A stretch of 64,000 nucleotides of DNA from Pseudomonas sp. G2-4 (GTDB taxonomy: Bacteria; Pseudomonadota; Gammaproteobacteria; Pseudomonadales; Pseudomonadaceae), in NCBI RefSeq assembly GCF_030064125.1, contig NZ_CP125957.1, positions 2,356,001 through 2,420,000 on the forward strand, written 5' to 3'. The translations under genes were made by a program, and so were the position numbers. Each line of letters begins with the position of its first letter. Positions within the stretch are counted from its first letter, which is position 1. The notes under the pieces were generated by a model, which had not been told where the DNA came from, searched no databases, and saw nothing but the letters and a program-made list of their open reading frames with translations. Of this stretch, positions 8,342 to 18,130 are shown one piece after another.

Positions 8342-9382
8342 CTACCGCGAGAGAAGCACGACGCCTTCAATGTCTGGCTGGTCGGTGTTCGGCTGCGTAT
8401 AAATCCGCCACTCTACAGTGTTGGCGCTGATCAGAAAGACCCCCGTGGCCAGGGTGTTTTCATCGTCCGGATCATCTGCGGCGGCGCGGTAAACGGGCAG
8501 GTGACCACCCGAGGTATCGCGCAAGATACTCAGTGATACCCCATCATCCAGATCTCCTGGCAGCTGCTTCAGAGACTGGTCGATACATTGTTGTCGGGCG
8601 CCGGAGCTGGCGGTAATGCGTTGTTGGAGCCGACTCAGCGACGGCGCGATCAGGTGATTCGAATGCCCGCCTGGCCGCTGGACCTCGCTGACGTTGCTGC
8701 CTTCGGCGCTGGCTTCGACACTGACCACTCGGCGGCTTCCGGCCTGGCCAAAGGTGTGGTGAAAAGCGCCGGCGCGGTCGGTACGAGTCACCACGGCAAT
8801 CGCCTCATCGAGGGTGCGGGCGTCAAGGGTCGCGCGCCCCAGAATCTGTCGAGGGATACCGGCAGGAATGCGGGTTGGGCGGATGTTGTTGACGGTCGCC
8901 ACCAGGCCACACTCATTGACGGCCAGGGTGTGCCCGGGGAGGGAGCCCGGATAGACAAAGCTGCTGAAGGCCAGGCCCGACTCAGGTTGGGCATGCAAGA
9001 GCGCGCATTGGCCCCTGAGTTGAGGAAAACCATCTTCATTGTGAGCGATCAGCACGCCGTCGCTGGCAGGACCGAACAGCGTCGTGCAGCCATCGACGCT
9101 CTGCTGATGAACGTAGTCGCCACGGCAATTCCACATAAACACTTCATCAAGCGGTAATTGCAACCCGGCCGCCAAGCCTTCTATTTCCTGCCAGTAACGA
9201 GGGAACTCGGTTTGCACCGCCTGGCGCATCTGCACGGCTTTCGGTGTTTGCGCCAGCGAAGTGAGATATTGCCAGAGGGGTAGGGGGCGCAAGTGCCGGA
9301 GCACCGCATCGCGACCGAAGACACCCAGGCCGTGACCGATGGCGTGCGCGTTTCCAGCCAGGTGAATAGGGGGCAACGTCAT
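8342..9382 (-). CDS. C45 family autoproteolytic acyltransferase/hydrolase
   Basis: This 346-residue protein resembles the acyl-CoA:6-aminopenicillanate acyltransferase family, an Ntn-hydrolase fold. The key segment is 'DGCTTLFGPASDGVLIAHNEDG': cleavage before Cys99 would expose the catalytic N-terminal cysteine, and the GVLIAHNEDG strand is conserved in the family. No signal peptide is visible, so it probably acts in the cytoplasm. It starts 9 bp after the ABC transporter ATPase gene in the same orientation. The plausible job is cutting or transferring an acyl group on an amino-acid-like compound imported by that transporter. No antibiotic-related neighbour is present. Confidence 0.85.
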   Translation of the reverse strand: MTLPPIHLAGNAHAIGHGLGVFGRDAVLRHLRPLPLWQYLTSLAQTPKAVQMRQAVQTEFPRYWQEIEGLAAGLQLPLDEVFMWNCRGDYVHQQSVDGCTTLFGPASDGVLIAHNEDGFPQLRGQCALLHAQPESGLAFSSFVYPGSLPGHTLAVNECGLVATVNNIRPTRIPAGIPRQILGRATLDARTLDEAIAVVTRTDRAGAFHHTFGQAGSRRVVSVEASAEGSNVSEVQRPGGHSNHLIAPSLSRLQQRITASSGARQQCIDQSLKQLPGDLDDGVSLSILRDTSGGHLPVYRAAADDPDDENTLATGVFLISANTVEWRIYTQPNTDQPDIEGVVLLSR

Positions 9383-9391
9383 GACATCTCC

Positions 9392-10114
9392 TCAGGACAC
9401 GTGCTGTAGAAATTCCCGCAGGCGCGGGCTGGGCGGGTTGGCGATCAACTCGGCGGGCGGGCCATCCTCGGCGATGCGGCCCTTGTCGATAAAAATCAGG
9501 CGAGTGGCGACCTTGCGGGCAAAGTCCACTTCGTGGGTGACGATCACCATCGTCATGCCTTCTTCTGCCAGCGCTTTCATGACGGTGAGCACTTCATGCC
9601 GCAATTCCGGGTCCAGTGCCGACGTCGGTTCGTCGAACAGCATGAGCTTGGGTTTGACCGCCAGCGCCCGGGCAATCGCTACTCGCTGTTGCTGGCCGCC
9701 GGAAAGCTCGGAGGGGTAGTGATTGGCGCGGTCAGCCAGGCCGACTTTCGCCAGCAGTTCGGCGGCGAGCTGCTCGGCCTCTTTACGGCTGGCACCCCGC
9801 ACCCGCACTGGGCCGAAGGCGACGTTCTGCAGCGCAGTCATCTGTGGAAACAGGTGGAACTGCTGGAAGACCATGCCGGCTTCCTGACGAATCAGTCGCT
9901 CGTCGACCTTGGGGTTGTTGACCTCCAGGCCATCGACCATCAACTGGCCTTCGGTGATTTCCTCGAGCTTGTTGATGCAGCGCAGCAGCGTCGATTTCCC
10001 TGATCCGGAAGGGCCGATAATGACCACCACTTCGCCGCTGGCAATCTTGAGGTTGATGTCATGCAGCACCTGAGTGCTGCCGAAGTGCTTGGAGACACCT
10101 TTGAAGTCGATCAT
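9392..10114 (-). CDS. Amino-acid ABC transporter ATP-binding protein (GlnQ/HisP type)
   Basis: This 240-residue ATPase of the polar-amino-acid ABC class has Walker A 'GPSGSGKST' (residues 35-43), Q-loop '[12 protein letters not shown]', signature 'LSGGQQQR', Walker B '[13 protein letters not shown]' and H-loop 'VTHEVDFAR'. Its ATG overlaps the permease stop by 4 bp. It energises import through the adjacent permease, with the binding protein encoded just upstream in the operon. The genetic partner C45 hydrolase suggests an N-acylated or otherwise modified amino acid as cargo. Confidence 0.95.
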   Translation of the reverse strand: MIDFKGVSKHFGSTQVLHDINLKIASGEVVVIIGPSGSGKSTLLRCINKLEEITEGQLMVDGLEVNNPKVDERLIRQEAGMVFQQFHLFPQMTALQNVAFGPVRVRGASRKEAEQLAAELLAKVGLADRANHYPSELSGGQQQRVAIARALAVKPKLMLFDEPTSALDPELRHEVLTVMKALAEEGMTMVIVTHEVDFARKVATRLIFIDKGRIAEDGPPAELIANPPSPRLREFLQHVS

Positions 10115-10767
10115 AGGATTTTCAGCCTCGATTCCATGCGCCGCAGTATGTGACTCAGTACCAGCGTAATGATCAGGTAGATGATGGCCACCGCCGACCA
10201 GATTTCCATCGCACGGAAATTACCGGCAATGACTTCCTGACCCTGGCGGGTCAGCTCGGCAACACCAATGACAATGAACAGCGAGGTGTCCTTGATGCTG
10301 ACGATCCATTGGTTGCCCAGCGCCGGGATCATTCGCCGAAAGGCCAGCGGGGCGATGACGTAGCGCAGCGTGTCTCTTTTCGACAGGCCCAATGCCAGCC
10401 CGGCCTCGCGAAACCCTCGATGGATCGACAGCACCGCACCGCGGGTGATTTCGGCGATGTAGGCGCCGGAGTTGAGCATGATGGTCACGACCGCCGCGCT
10501 GAACGGATCGATGCGCACCGGCACCATCATGGGCAGTGCAAAGTAGATGAACATGACCTGCACCATGATCGGGGTGCCACGAATCAGTTCGATGAAAACA
10601 AGCGCAACACGGCTGCTGAAAAAACCGCCGTAGGCGCGGGCAAAACCCGCGACTACGCCGATGATGGCGCCACCGATCAAACCCAGGATCGAAATCCACA
10701 AGGTCAGTTTGGCGCCTTCGAGCAGGACCGGTAGCGCATCCCAAATGGCGCTCCATTGGAAATGCAT
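10111..10767 (-). CDS. Amino-acid ABC transporter permease (HisM/GlnP type)
   Basis: About 218 residues from the ATG at 10767, chosen because it has an AGAGAA-type ribosome site and the usual '[23 protein letters not shown]' N-terminus; a longer frame upstream is not needed. Five hydrophobic segments are visible. The EAA loop reads '[25 protein letters not shown]', which docks the ATPase. It belongs to the polar-amino-acid uptake family and would probably work as a homodimer, because only one permease gene is present. Confidence 0.95.
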   Translation of the reverse strand: MHFQWSAIWDALPVLLEGAKLTLWISILGLIGGAIIGVVAGFARAYGGFFSSRVALVFIELIRGTPIMVQVMFIYFALPMMVPVRIDPFSAAVVTIMLNSGAYIAEITRGAVLSIHRGFREAGLALGLSKRDTLRYVIAPLAFRRMIPALGNQWIVSIKDTSLFIVIGVAELTRQGQEVIAGNFRAMEIWSAVAIIYLIITLVLSHILRRMESRLKIL

Positions 10768-10799
10768 GCTGGATTCTCTATTGAGTGAAGGGCAGGGGT

Positions 10800-11543
10800 T
10801 TATTGCGGATCGGTGCCGAACCACTTGCGATAGATCTGCGCATACGTTCCGTTGTCACGAACTTTCTTCAGCGCGACGTTGACCTGCTCGCGTAGCTCGC
10901 TGCCCTTGGGGAACGCGATGCCGTATTGCTGGGCCATCATCTGTTGGCCGACGGCTTTGACCTGGCCTTCTCCGGCGGTCTTGATGTAGTACAGAACGTT
11001 AGGCGTATCGTGCATGGCGGCATCGACGCGGCCGGTACGCAGTTCCAGATAGGCGTTGTCGATGTTGGGGAATTGGCGCAGGTCGCTCGCCTTCAGATTG
11101 GCCTTGGCATAGTCGGCGGCCGAGGTGCCGCTTTTCACGGCCAGGGTCTTGCCGGCGATATCCGCTTCACCCTTGATCGTGTCGTTGTCGCTTTTGACCA
11201 TCAGCAGAAAGCCGCTGTCGTAGTAGCCGTCGGAGAAGTCGATGGCCTGTTTGCGCTCTTCCTTGATGGTGATCCCGGCCAGCGCCAAGTCGACGTTACG
11301 GGTCTGCAGGGCAGGAATGATGCCGTTGAAATCCATCGGCTTGAGCTTATAGGTGACGCCCATTTCTTTGGCGATCGCTGCCCACAGATCGATATCGAAA
11401 CCGACGTATTCGTTGCCCTGTTTGAACTCGAAAGGAACGAACGCGGTGTCCGTTGCCACCAGCAGTTCCTTGCTGGCTGCAAAGGAGCCCGACGCGGTGA
11501 CCAGTGCCATTACAGCCAGTGATGCCTTCAGAAGGTTCTTCAT
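10800..11543 (-). CDS. Periplasmic amino-acid-binding protein of ABC transporter (SBP family 3)
   Basis: This 247-residue protein has a cleavable signal peptide ([22 protein letters not shown]). It has the family 3 solute-binding signature around '[17 protein letters not shown]' and the '[25 protein letters not shown]' stretch. It is closest in style to GlnH-type binding proteins. It is the first gene of the minus-strand operon. A stem-loop lies in its leader (11572-11592), and the divergent aminotransferase gene shares its 359-bp upstream region. The ligand is likely a polar amino acid or derivative. Confidence 0.94.
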   Translation of the reverse strand: MKNLLKASLAVMALVTASGSFAASKELLVATDTAFVPFEFKQGNEYVGFDIDLWAAIAKEMGVTYKLKPMDFNGIIPALQTRNVDLALAGITIKEERKQAIDFSDGYYDSGFLLMVKSDNDTIKGEADIAGKTLAVKSGTSAADYAKANLKASDLRQFPNIDNAYLELRTGRVDAAMHDTPNVLYYIKTAGEGQVKAVGQQMMAQQYGIAFPKGSELREQVNVALKKVRDNGTYAQIYRKWFGTDPQ

Positions 11544-11571
11544 GCGTGTTTACTCTTCAGGGGGAATACAA

Positions 11572-11592
11572 GCCCCAAGGCGAGCCTGGGGC
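11572..11592 (-). promoter_or_regulatory. Stem-loop in the leader of the ABC transporter operon
   Basis: On the minus strand, GCCCCAGGC pairs with GCCTTGGGGC with one bulged base and a very short loop. It begins about 30 nt upstream of the binding-protein start codon. It has no clear U-run, so it is more likely an mRNA stability or attenuation element than a terminator. Function not shown. Confidence 0.35.
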
Positions 11593-11849
11593 GGTTGGGA
11601 TAGCGGCAGTCAATTTTTTGAGTGATTCACAAGGTTCACTCCACTGTTTTTGTTGTTGGCCCGGCTAGCCACCTGAAAGAGGAGGCGCACGAAACGTATG
11701 CTTCTGTGCAAAATATACGTGCATTTTATGCAAATGCAAGTATGTTTTGCGCGCATGATTTGCCTGGCTAATCAGCCTGTTTGTCGGCAATACCTATGGA
11801 TAAAGGATCCAAAGCGGAGGGTGAAGCGTTTTTTAGGCGCAAAAAAATA

Positions 11850-11877
11850 TTGCAATTATCATTTCTGCACTTATTAT
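11850..11877 (+). promoter_or_regulatory. Sigma70-like promoter for the aminotransferase gene
   Basis: TTGCAA (-35, 11850-11855) and TATTAT (-10, 11872-11877) with 16-bp spacing, in an AT-rich tract. A start site near 11884 would leave a short leader before the GGGAGCGG ribosome site and the ATG at 11903. Confidence 0.5.
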
Positions 11878-11902
11878 TTGCGTGAATTATCGGGAGCGGA
11901 TC

Positions 11903-13231
11903 ATGAGCCACGTTTTTCATCGCAGCCTTACACAAAGCTACCCAATGGCCGTAAAAGGCGATGGTCCCTATCTGGTCGACAGCAACGGTCGCCGCTACCT
12001 GGACGCCAGTGGCGGTGCTGCCGTGTCATGCCTGGGTCACAGCGACCCCGAGGTGATCGAGGCCGTGCGCAGGCAGGTCGGCCAGTTAGCCTATGCGCAC
12101 ACGTCGTTTTTCACCACGCAAGTGATGGAGGAGCTGGCGGATTTCCTCGTAGCCCGGGCGCCTGAAGGCATTGATTCGGTGTACTTCGTCTCGGGTGGTT
12201 CCGAAGCCGTGGAAGCGGCATTGAAATTGGCCCGCCAATACTTCATCGAGATTGGCCAACCACAGCGCAAGCACCTGATCGCTCGTCGGCAGAGTTACCA
12301 CGGCAACACGCTCGGAGCACTGGCCACCGGTGGCAATGAATGGCGACGCAAGCAGTTCGAACCGCTGCTGATCGGTGTCAGTCATGTCACCCCTTGCTAT
12401 GCCTACCGCGAGCAACAACGTGGGGAAACCGCTGAGGCCATGGGCGTGCGCCTGGCCGCCGAACTTGAAGCCGAAATTCTGCGTCTGGGTGCCGAAAACG
12501 TCATGGCGTTCGTTGCCGAGCCCGTGGTTGGGGCGACCTTGGGGGCGGTTGGTGCGGTGCCTGGCTATTTCAAGCGCGTTCGCGAGGTTTGCGACCGCCA
12601 CGGCGTTCTCCTGATCCTCGATGAAGTCATGTGCGGCATGGGCCGGACCGGGACATTGTTCGCCGCAGAACAGGAAGGGATTACCGCCGACTTGATCACC
12701 ATTGCCAAGGGCCTTGGCGCAGGCTATCAGCCTATCGGCGCGACCCTGGTGAGCAAGACAATCCGTGACGCCATCGCCAATGGCTCGGGATTTTTCCAGC
12801 ATGGCCACACCTATATCGGCCATGCCACGGCGTGTGCCGCGGCGCTGGCGGTGCAGAAGGCCATCGAGTCGCGCGGCTTGCTGGCGCGGGTCAATCAGTT
12901 GGGCGAGGGGCTGCGTACGCGCCTGGTCGAGCGGTTGGGCAGCCATCCTCATGTGGGTGATATTCGCGGGCGTGGCTTGTTCCATGGCATTGAGTTGGTG
13001 GCTGATCGCGATAGCAAGGCACCCTTCGATCCCGCATTGAAATTGCACGCCAAACTCAAGAAAACCGCCATGGCTGAAGGCCTGATGTGTTACCCGATGG
13101 GCGGCACCATCGACGGGCAATATGGCGATCATATCCTGCTGGCACCACCGTTCATTCTCGAAGACCGTCACCTGGACGAGATCGCCGACAAACTCCTGAT
13201 CGCGGTGAACAGCACGATTAAAGGTCTCTGA
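11903..13231 (+). CDS. Class III PLP-dependent aminotransferase
   Basis: About 442 residues from the ATG at 11903, which has a GGGAGCGG ribosome site; an upstream in-frame ATG at 11882 lacks one. Fold type I signatures are visible: 'YFVSGGSEAVEAALKLARQY' near 100-120 (phosphate pocket), 'LILDEVMCGMGRTG' near 240 (Asp to the PLP nitrogen), and 'ITIAKGLGAGYQPIGA' near 265 with the PLP lysine. These enzymes move an amino group from an omega-amine or amino acid to pyruvate or 2-oxoglutarate. It is divergent from the ABC importer/C45 operon and followed 12 bp later by a CMD-like gene, so it probably acts on the imported compound after deacylation. Confidence 0.92.
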   Translation: MSHVFHRSLTQSYPMAVKGDGPYLVDSNGRRYLDASGGAAVSCLGHSDPEVIEAVRRQVGQLAYAHTSFFTTQVMEELADFLVARAPEGIDSVYFVSGGSEAVEAALKLARQYFIEIGQPQRKHLIARRQSYHGNTLGALATGGNEWRRKQFEPLLIGVSHVTPCYAYREQQRGETAEAMGVRLAAELEAEILRLGAENVMAFVAEPVVGATLGAVGAVPGYFKRVREVCDRHGVLLILDEVMCGMGRTGTLFAAEQEGITADLITIAKGLGAGYQPIGATLVSKTIRDAIANGSGFFQHGHTYIGHATACAAALAVQKAIESRGLLARVNQLGEGLRTRLVERLGSHPHVGDIRGRGLFHGIELVADRDSKAPFDPALKLHAKLKKTAMAEGLMCYPMGGTIDGQYGDHILLAPPFILEDRHLDEIADKLLIAVNSTIKGL

Positions 13232-13243
13232 GGAACTATCGCC

Positions 13244-13807
13244 ATGGCTATTCAATCGCGTCTGACCGCCCTCGATGAAGCGCACATGGATGAGGCCCAG
13301 CGCGCCGTTCTCAAGGAGATCCTCCGCGGCCCGCGAGGTAATCTGGACGGTCCCTTCCTGGCCTGGATTCATAGTCCGGAACTGGCCAATCATGCTCAGC
13401 GACTGGGCGCGTTCTGCCGTTATGGCACTCGTCTGGAGTTGCGGCTGACCGAACTGGCAATCCTGTTCACGGCTTCATGGTGGCAGTCCCAGGCCGAGTG
13501 GCAGATTCATGAACCGATCGCACGCTCGGCGGGTGTATCCGATCAGGTCATCGAGGCGCTGCGTCAGCAAGTATTGCCGCCATTCACCCGAGACGATGAA
13601 CGGCTGGTTTATCGAATGGGCAAGGCGCTGTACGAGACTCGCCGTATCGACGACGGTCTCTATGCGCAAGCTGTGCAAGCGTTTGGAGAGCCCGCTGTTG
13701 TCGAGTTGACCGGGGTATTCGGATATTACGCACTGGTTGCGATGACCCTGAATGTCTTCGCTGTTCGCCGTGATACCGATGCACCGCTGCCATTCGTTGA
13801 ACCATGA
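13244..13807 (+). CDS. Carboxymuconolactone decarboxylase (CMD) family protein
   Basis: This 187-residue protein starts 12 bp after the aminotransferase. The core 'LELRLTELAILFTASWWQSQAEWQIHEPIARSAGVSDQVIEAL' matches the CMD helix pair. It has no CxxC pair, so it is not an AhpD-type peroxidase; it is closer to the cysteine-free 4-carboxymuconolactone decarboxylase branch. Members of this branch are often carried along in catabolic operons without a proven reaction. Its stop nearly meets the convergent gene at 13826. Confidence 0.85.
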   Translation: MAIQSRLTALDEAHMDEAQRAVLKEILRGPRGNLDGPFLAWIHSPELANHAQRLGAFCRYGTRLELRLTELAILFTASWWQSQAEWQIHEPIARSAGVSDQVIEALRQQVLPPFTRDDERLVYRMGKALYETRRIDDGLYAQAVQAFGEPAVVELTGVFGYYALVAMTLNVFAVRRDTDAPLPFVEP

Positions 13808-13825
13808 ATGCGCCCGCTGACGGCA

Positions 13826-14554
13826 TCAGACCCTCACATCGACCTTATTGGCGCTGCGCTCGGGCAACGCTTGCGCGACTGTTTCATGCGTCATCCGCTC
13901 GCCTTTGCTCCACAACTGGGAAGAGAAGAAACCGTTCAGGGTATCGGCATTTGGAGTCGCCCCTTTTTTGAGGAACAGGGCACCCAGGTCGATAGTGCTG
14001 GCGAAGTTGTCCTTGTTCAGGATGTACCCACCCGTGAAGTTACCGCCCCACGGGGCGTCGGCGGCCACCAAGGCGATGGAGGCGTCGCGGTAGCTGCTCG
14101 CAGCCGATTTCAACCCACTGGAAGCGTTCAGCAGCTTGTTCAGCTGGTCCATGTCGGACGCACTGAGCTGGCCTGAACTGTCGAAGGCCTTGAGATTGCC
14201 ATCCGCTTCAATGGTGAAGCCAAATTTTTTGTCGGCCAGATCCGGATGGGTGGAGGCCAATGCTGACTGGAACTCTTCGAAAAAGAACTTCAGCGATTGA
14301 TGGGCGTTGCGGTGCTGCTCGGCAATTTGCGGGAAATCCGGCGACTGGGTTCGCGCGATCATGCTCTCGATCGATTCCGTTGTCGGGATCGGCGCTGGGG
14401 TTTCATTGACTGGATGGTAGATCGCCGCCGGATTGATGTTAACCGACGTTTTCAGCAGGTCTTCACTGAGCGTCTTCGGGGTCAATGGTTGGCTGGTTTG
14501 GCTTAGCTGAGTGGCTGATGGCTGGATAAACGTAGCGTTAAAAGAAACAGTCAT
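13826..14554 (-). CDS. Uncharacterised protein with Ser/Thr/Pro-rich N-terminus
   Basis: I do not recognise this 242-residue protein. The first 60 residues are rich in Ser, Thr, Pro, Gln and Asn and poor in acidic residues, which resembles the export signals of type III secreted proteins. I see no hrp-box upstream and no secretion genes nearby. No classical signal peptide or membrane segment is visible. Residues 75-150 look helical ('HRNAHQSLKFFFEEFQSAL', 'QLSASDMDQLNKLLNASSG'). It is a lone gene, convergent with the CMD gene, with an unusually long AT-rich gap upstream. A secreted or effector-like role is a guess. Confidence 0.7.
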   Translation of the reverse strand: MTVSFNATFIQPSATQLSQTSQPLTPKTLSEDLLKTSVNINPAAIYHPVNETPAPIPTTESIESMIARTQSPDFPQIAEQHRNAHQSLKFFFEEFQSALASTHPDLADKKFGFTIEADGNLKAFDSSGQLSASDMDQLNKLLNASSGLKSAASSYRDASIALVAADAPWGGNFTGGYILNKDNFASTIDLGALFLKKGATPNADTLNGFFSSQLWSKGERMTHETVAQALPERSANKVDVRV

Positions 14555-15203
14555 GTTGTCATTCCCTGGACGTCTGAAGTCAGCAGGGTATCGACGGCCT
14601 ATGGAAAAACTTGAGTGCGGTAGAGTCAGTGAGGTCCTGAAGCCCGGCTCGGGAGTGGTGGCCGGCCGCGGTCGCGCACAGGTGGCAGGGCAGCCTTATA
14701 TATTGATATTAAGATTTAATATGGCTTAATTGCATGGAGTTAATGTCGTTAAAGTATCGGCGATTACGAGTACTGGTCTATGCTGAGAAAGTCGAATGGC
14801 AATAGAGGTTGGGTGTCCTGTGTTAAGAGGGGTAATCAGCTAATTGAAATAGCTGATGTCGAAAAAGGGCAGCGGCGGTTTTAACCAGATGAGGGTCGGA
14901 AAGTTAGGCATGAGCAATGTTCTCGCTAACTTTCGTCCTGGCGTAATGTGATGCCCAAGGCTCTGTCGGGTAAGTGATGTAACGGCCGTTTCGGTCGACT
15001 ATTTCCCCTGGTCGACTTGAAGGAGCGGATTGTTTGTCATGAGTCAAATAATTTCATTCGGTTTAAGCCTATCGTGGTGATGCCAATCAAGGCGCTTCGC
15101 CTACCCGCCATACTTGACCATGCGGCCCCTGTCGAAGGCTGAGCTGTTTTGCCCGCTGTCCGCTTCATCCCCGCAGGATCACCAACCCAAGGAAATACGC
15201 ACC
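14555..15203. other. 649-bp gene-free region with inverted and direct repeats
   Basis: No credible gene is visible. It is AT-richer than its neighbours (14700-14900). It contains a 9-bp inverted repeat GAAAGTTAG / CTAACTTTC at 14899-14907 and 14926-14934 without a T-run, a perfect palindrome AACGGCCGTT at 14981-14990, and a direct repeat GGTCGACT at 14993 and 15010. The right part must hold the promoter of the chemoreceptor. The left part must hold the promoter of the divergent uncharacterised gene. Confidence 0.5.
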
Positions 15204-16829
15204 ATGGAAAGTTGGAAGGTCAGAACTCATCTTTTTTTGCTTGCCGGATCTTTAATGTTGGGAATGCTGTGTGTTGGTGGACTCGGGCTGTATGGCATGC
15301 GTTCCACGTTACATGATCTGGAAACCGTCTACCTGGATCGGGTGGTCCCACTAAGGGATCTGAAAAAAATCGCCGATCTGTACGCAGTGAACATTGTTGA
15401 CGCCACTCACAAGGCACACAACGGCAACTACACCATGGCTCATGCGTTGGCCCAGATCGAGCAAGCTCAAGTCGAGATTGCCAAGACTTGGTTGACCTAT
15501 AAGTCGACTGAACTTATCGCTGAAGAAACTCGCTTGATCGGGCAGATCACGCCCCTGATGGACGCTACTCAAGGTCCGTTGATGGCGCTTCAAGGCATGC
15601 TGGGTCAAGGTGATGAGGCGGGTTTGGCGCAGTTCGCGGCCACGCGGCTATACCCGCTGATCGATCCGTTATCGGAGAAGTTTTCCGAATTGATCGAGGT
15701 GCAACTGAGCGAAGCCAGGCGTCGTTTCGAAGAAAGCCAGGATGCCTACCAAGCCTACGTGAAGCTCGGTTTACTGATCCTCTCGCTAGCCCTGGTTCTG
15801 GGCTGCACTTATGCATTCTTTTTCTCAAGGCGCTTGAGCCTCCAGTTGGGCGCCGAACCAGGTGAGCTGGCAGCAATGAGTTCAAGCATCGCTGAGGGGC
15901 ATCTGGCCAACTCTCTGCTCGATCAAGGTAAACACCCGACTGGTGTGTTGCATTCGGTGCAAGGTATGCGCCAGAGCCTGCGGGGTATGATCGGCAATAT
16001 CAGCCAGGCTTCGATGCAAATCGAGAGCGCTACTCGGCAGTTGGCCCTTTCGTCCGAACAAGGGCAGAGCAGTGCTGCCCTGCAAAGCGATACGGCATCG
16101 TCCATGGCGGCTACGGTCGAGCAGCTTTCGGTGAGTATCAATCACATCGCCGACAACGCCCGTCAGGCCCAAAGTACGGCACAGAGGGCGGGGCAGATCA
16201 CCGATGAAGGCATGGGGGTGATGCGCAAATCGATCCATGAAATGAGTCAGATTGCCGATCTGGTGACGCAAAGTTCGGCCGATATTGATCAGTTGGCAAT
16301 TCAGTCCAACGACATTAGCCAGATTGTCGGCGTCATTCGCGGCATCGCCGAGCAGACCAACCTGCTAGCGCTCAACGCCGCCATTGAAGCGGCACGGGCG
16401 GGTGAACAAGGTCGTGGCTTTGCCGTCGTAGCCGATGAAGTACGCAACTTGGCAAGTCGCACGGCCCAGTCGACGAAGGAGATCGTTACCCTGGTCGATG
16501 CGATACAAAACGGTATGCTCAAGGCAAAAGCAGGCATGGCCGCCGGCTGCGAGCGAGTGACCAATGGGCTTGAACTTGTGGAAAGTGCGGGCGCTTCGAT
16601 GATCACTATAAAAAAGGCGTTGGATGAATCAATGGAGGCGGTCAGTTTCATTTCCCTGTCGTTGCAGGAGCAGCGTGCCGCCAGTGATCAGGTGGCCTAT
16701 AACGTGGAACAAGTCGCGCAGATCGTTGAACAGAACTCCGCTGCTCAAGGGGGAATTGTGCAAGCGACTCAGGAGCTTAAGGTAATGTCCAATGGGTTGG
16801 AGGTCAGCTTGAGCCGCTTTAGTTTGTAA
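15204..16829 (+). CDS. Methyl-accepting chemotaxis protein with 4HB-type sensor domain
   Basis: About 541 residues from the ATG at 15204, chosen for its AAGGAAA ribosome site; the frame is open further upstream but without support. A membrane segment lies at about 10-30 and a second at about 190-210. Between them is a roughly 160-residue helical periplasmic domain of the four-helix-bundle (4HB_MCP/TarH) type. The cytoplasmic signalling tip '[38 protein letters not shown]' is intact and diagnostic. It signals ligand binding to CheA/CheW. It stands alone, and its ligand is unknown. Confidence 0.95.
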   Translation: MESWKVRTHLFLLAGSLMLGMLCVGGLGLYGMRSTLHDLETVYLDRVVPLRDLKKIADLYAVNIVDATHKAHNGNYTMAHALAQIEQAQVEIAKTWLTYKSTELIAEETRLIGQITPLMDATQGPLMALQGMLGQGDEAGLAQFAATRLYPLIDPLSEKFSELIEVQLSEARRRFEESQDAYQAYVKLGLLILSLALVLGCTYAFFFSRRLSLQLGAEPGELAAMSSSIAEGHLANSLLDQGKHPTGVLHSVQGMRQSLRGMIGNISQASMQIESATRQLALSSEQGQSSAALQSDTASSMAATVEQLSVSINHIADNARQAQSTAQRAGQITDEGMGVMRKSIHEMSQIADLVTQSSADIDQLAIQSNDISQIVGVIRGIAEQTNLLALNAAIEAARAGEQGRGFAVVADEVRNLASRTAQSTKEIVTLVDAIQNGMLKAKAGMAAGCERVTNGLELVESAGASMITIKKALDESMEAVSFISLSLQEQRAASDQVAYNVEQVAQIVEQNSAAQGGIVQATQELKVMSNGLEVSLSRFSL

Positions 16830-16927
16830 GAGCGACACAACATACACGTGGGAGTCGGCGCTCATGCATCGCTCAGCAGAACCGACTATCCTTTCGTAAC
16901 ACTGCACTCTTGGCAAAAAGGGACACC

Positions 16928-18130
16928 ATGCCAGACTATGATCGTGCCATCGGCTCCGGACCCGGCATTACAGGCGGTGATCGAACCTCTCCGGTCAGGC
17001 CCTGGCCACTCTGGATGGCTTCAATCACGGTTTTCTGTCTTGTCATGACATCTCCGGGATACGGCCAGAACCTGCCCACCGCAGCGGGTGGCGAAAACGC
17101 CATGGTTACGGTAGCTCAAGCGCAGGAAATGGTTTCCAGGGCCACCCTCGGCGCCGTTCGCTGGAGCGGTCCTGAATCCGGTCCGCCAGCCCCGCGGGGC
17201 AAGAGCATCGTTCTTGTCGCAGAAGATTTGCGCAACGGAGGCATTGTCGGAGTTGCGCAGGGCGCTCGGGAAGCCGCCAAGGCGATGGGCTGGACGTTGA
17301 AGATATTCGATGGTGCTGGATCATCGGCCGGGCGGGCAAAGGCTTTTTCCGATGCGCTGGCAGCGAAACCCGACGGCCTGATTCTGTGCGGCTCTGATGC
17401 CCTTGAGAACAATGCGGCACTGACCCTCTTCGCCAACCAGGATGTGCCGGTGGTGGGCTGGCACGCCGGGGCACGCCCCGGGCCGATTGACGGTACGCCG
17501 GTGGCCATGAACGTCACCACTGACCCGCTCGAAGTGGCTCGCCTCACGGCCATGGCGGCCGTCGCACAGTCAAACGGACGCGCCGGCGTGGTCATCCTGA
17601 CCGATTCCAAATACAGCATCGCCATGGCGAAAGCCAAGGCCATGGAAAACGTCATTCGCGCCTGTCGGGAATGCACGTTGCTGGAAACGCGCGATGTCGC
17701 GATCTCCGAAAGTGGCGAGAAGATGCCGGCGATCACCAAAGAGCTGCTTCAGCGCCATGGCAAGCGCTGGACTCATACGCTGGCCATCAACGATATCTAT
17801 TTTGACTATGCGATTGTCTCATTGACCAACGCCGCAATACCCAGCGACGGCCTCAGTCTGCTGTCTGCCGGCGATGGCAGCGCTTCGGCTTTCTTACGCA
17901 TACAGGCAAAAACCTACCAGACCGTCACCGTGGCCGAGCCGCTCAATCTGCATGGCTGGCAACTGATGGATGAGTTGAATCGGCTGTTTGCAGGGCAGCC
18001 GGTGAGCGGCTTCGTTGCGCCGATTCACTTGGTCAATGCCGACAATATCGCGCTCGACGGCGGAGAAAAATTTCAGTACGACCCTGACAATGGCTATCGA
18101 GACATCTATCGCCACCAATGGAATCCCTGA
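16928..18130 (+). CDS. Periplasmic sugar-binding-like protein (RbsB/type 1 PBP fold) paired with a GGDEF-EAL sensor
   Basis: About 400 residues from the ATG at 16928 (AAAAAGGGA ribosome site). A hydrophobic segment near 25-45 acts as a signal peptide or anchor. The rest is a type 1 periplasmic binding fold: 'KSIVLVAEDLRNGGIVGVAQGAREAAKAMGW', 'KPDGLILCGSDA', 'NDIYFDYAI' and a late hinge region. No ABC transporter genes adjoin it. Its stop overlaps by 13 bp a 1003-residue membrane GGDEF-EAL protein, so it probably presents a sugar-like ligand to that sensor and modulates c-di-GMP. Confidence 0.87.
   Translation: MPDYDRAIGSGPGITGGDRTSPVRPWPLWMASITVFCLVMTSPGYGQNLPTAAGGENAMVTVAQAQEMVSRATLGAVRWSGPESGPPAPRGKSIVLVAEDLRNGGIVGVAQGAREAAKAMGWTLKIFDGAGSSAGRAKAFSDALAAKPDGLILCGSDALENNAALTLFANQDVPVVGWHAGARPGPIDGTPVAMNVTTDPLEVARLTAMAAVAQSNGRAGVVILTDSKYSIAMAKAKAMENVIRACRECTLLETRDVAISESGEKMPAITKELLQRHGKRWTHTLAINDIYFDYAIVSLTNAAIPSDGLSLLSAGDGSASAFLRIQAKTYQTVTVAEPLNLHGWQLMDELNRLFAGQPVSGFVAPIHLVNADNIALDGGEKFQYDPDNGYRDIYRHQWNP

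Larger units (their letters stand above)
11544..11902. promoter_or_regulatory. Shared AT-rich divergent control region (ABC operon / aminotransferase)
   Basis: This 359-bp gene-free stretch is clearly richer in A+T than its surroundings between about 11690 and 11890. It contains a palindrome TGCAT-TTT-ATGCA at 11720-11732 and a wider GCAAA...TTTGC repeat at 11730-11750, possible binding sites for the operon's RpiR regulator. The right end carries the promoter at 11850-11877. I see no gene in it. Confidence 0.55.

Noticed and set aside
14555..14760. Search for an hrp-box upstream of the effector-like gene
   Set aside because: No GGAACC-N16-CCAC pattern found in the upstream region on the correct strand.
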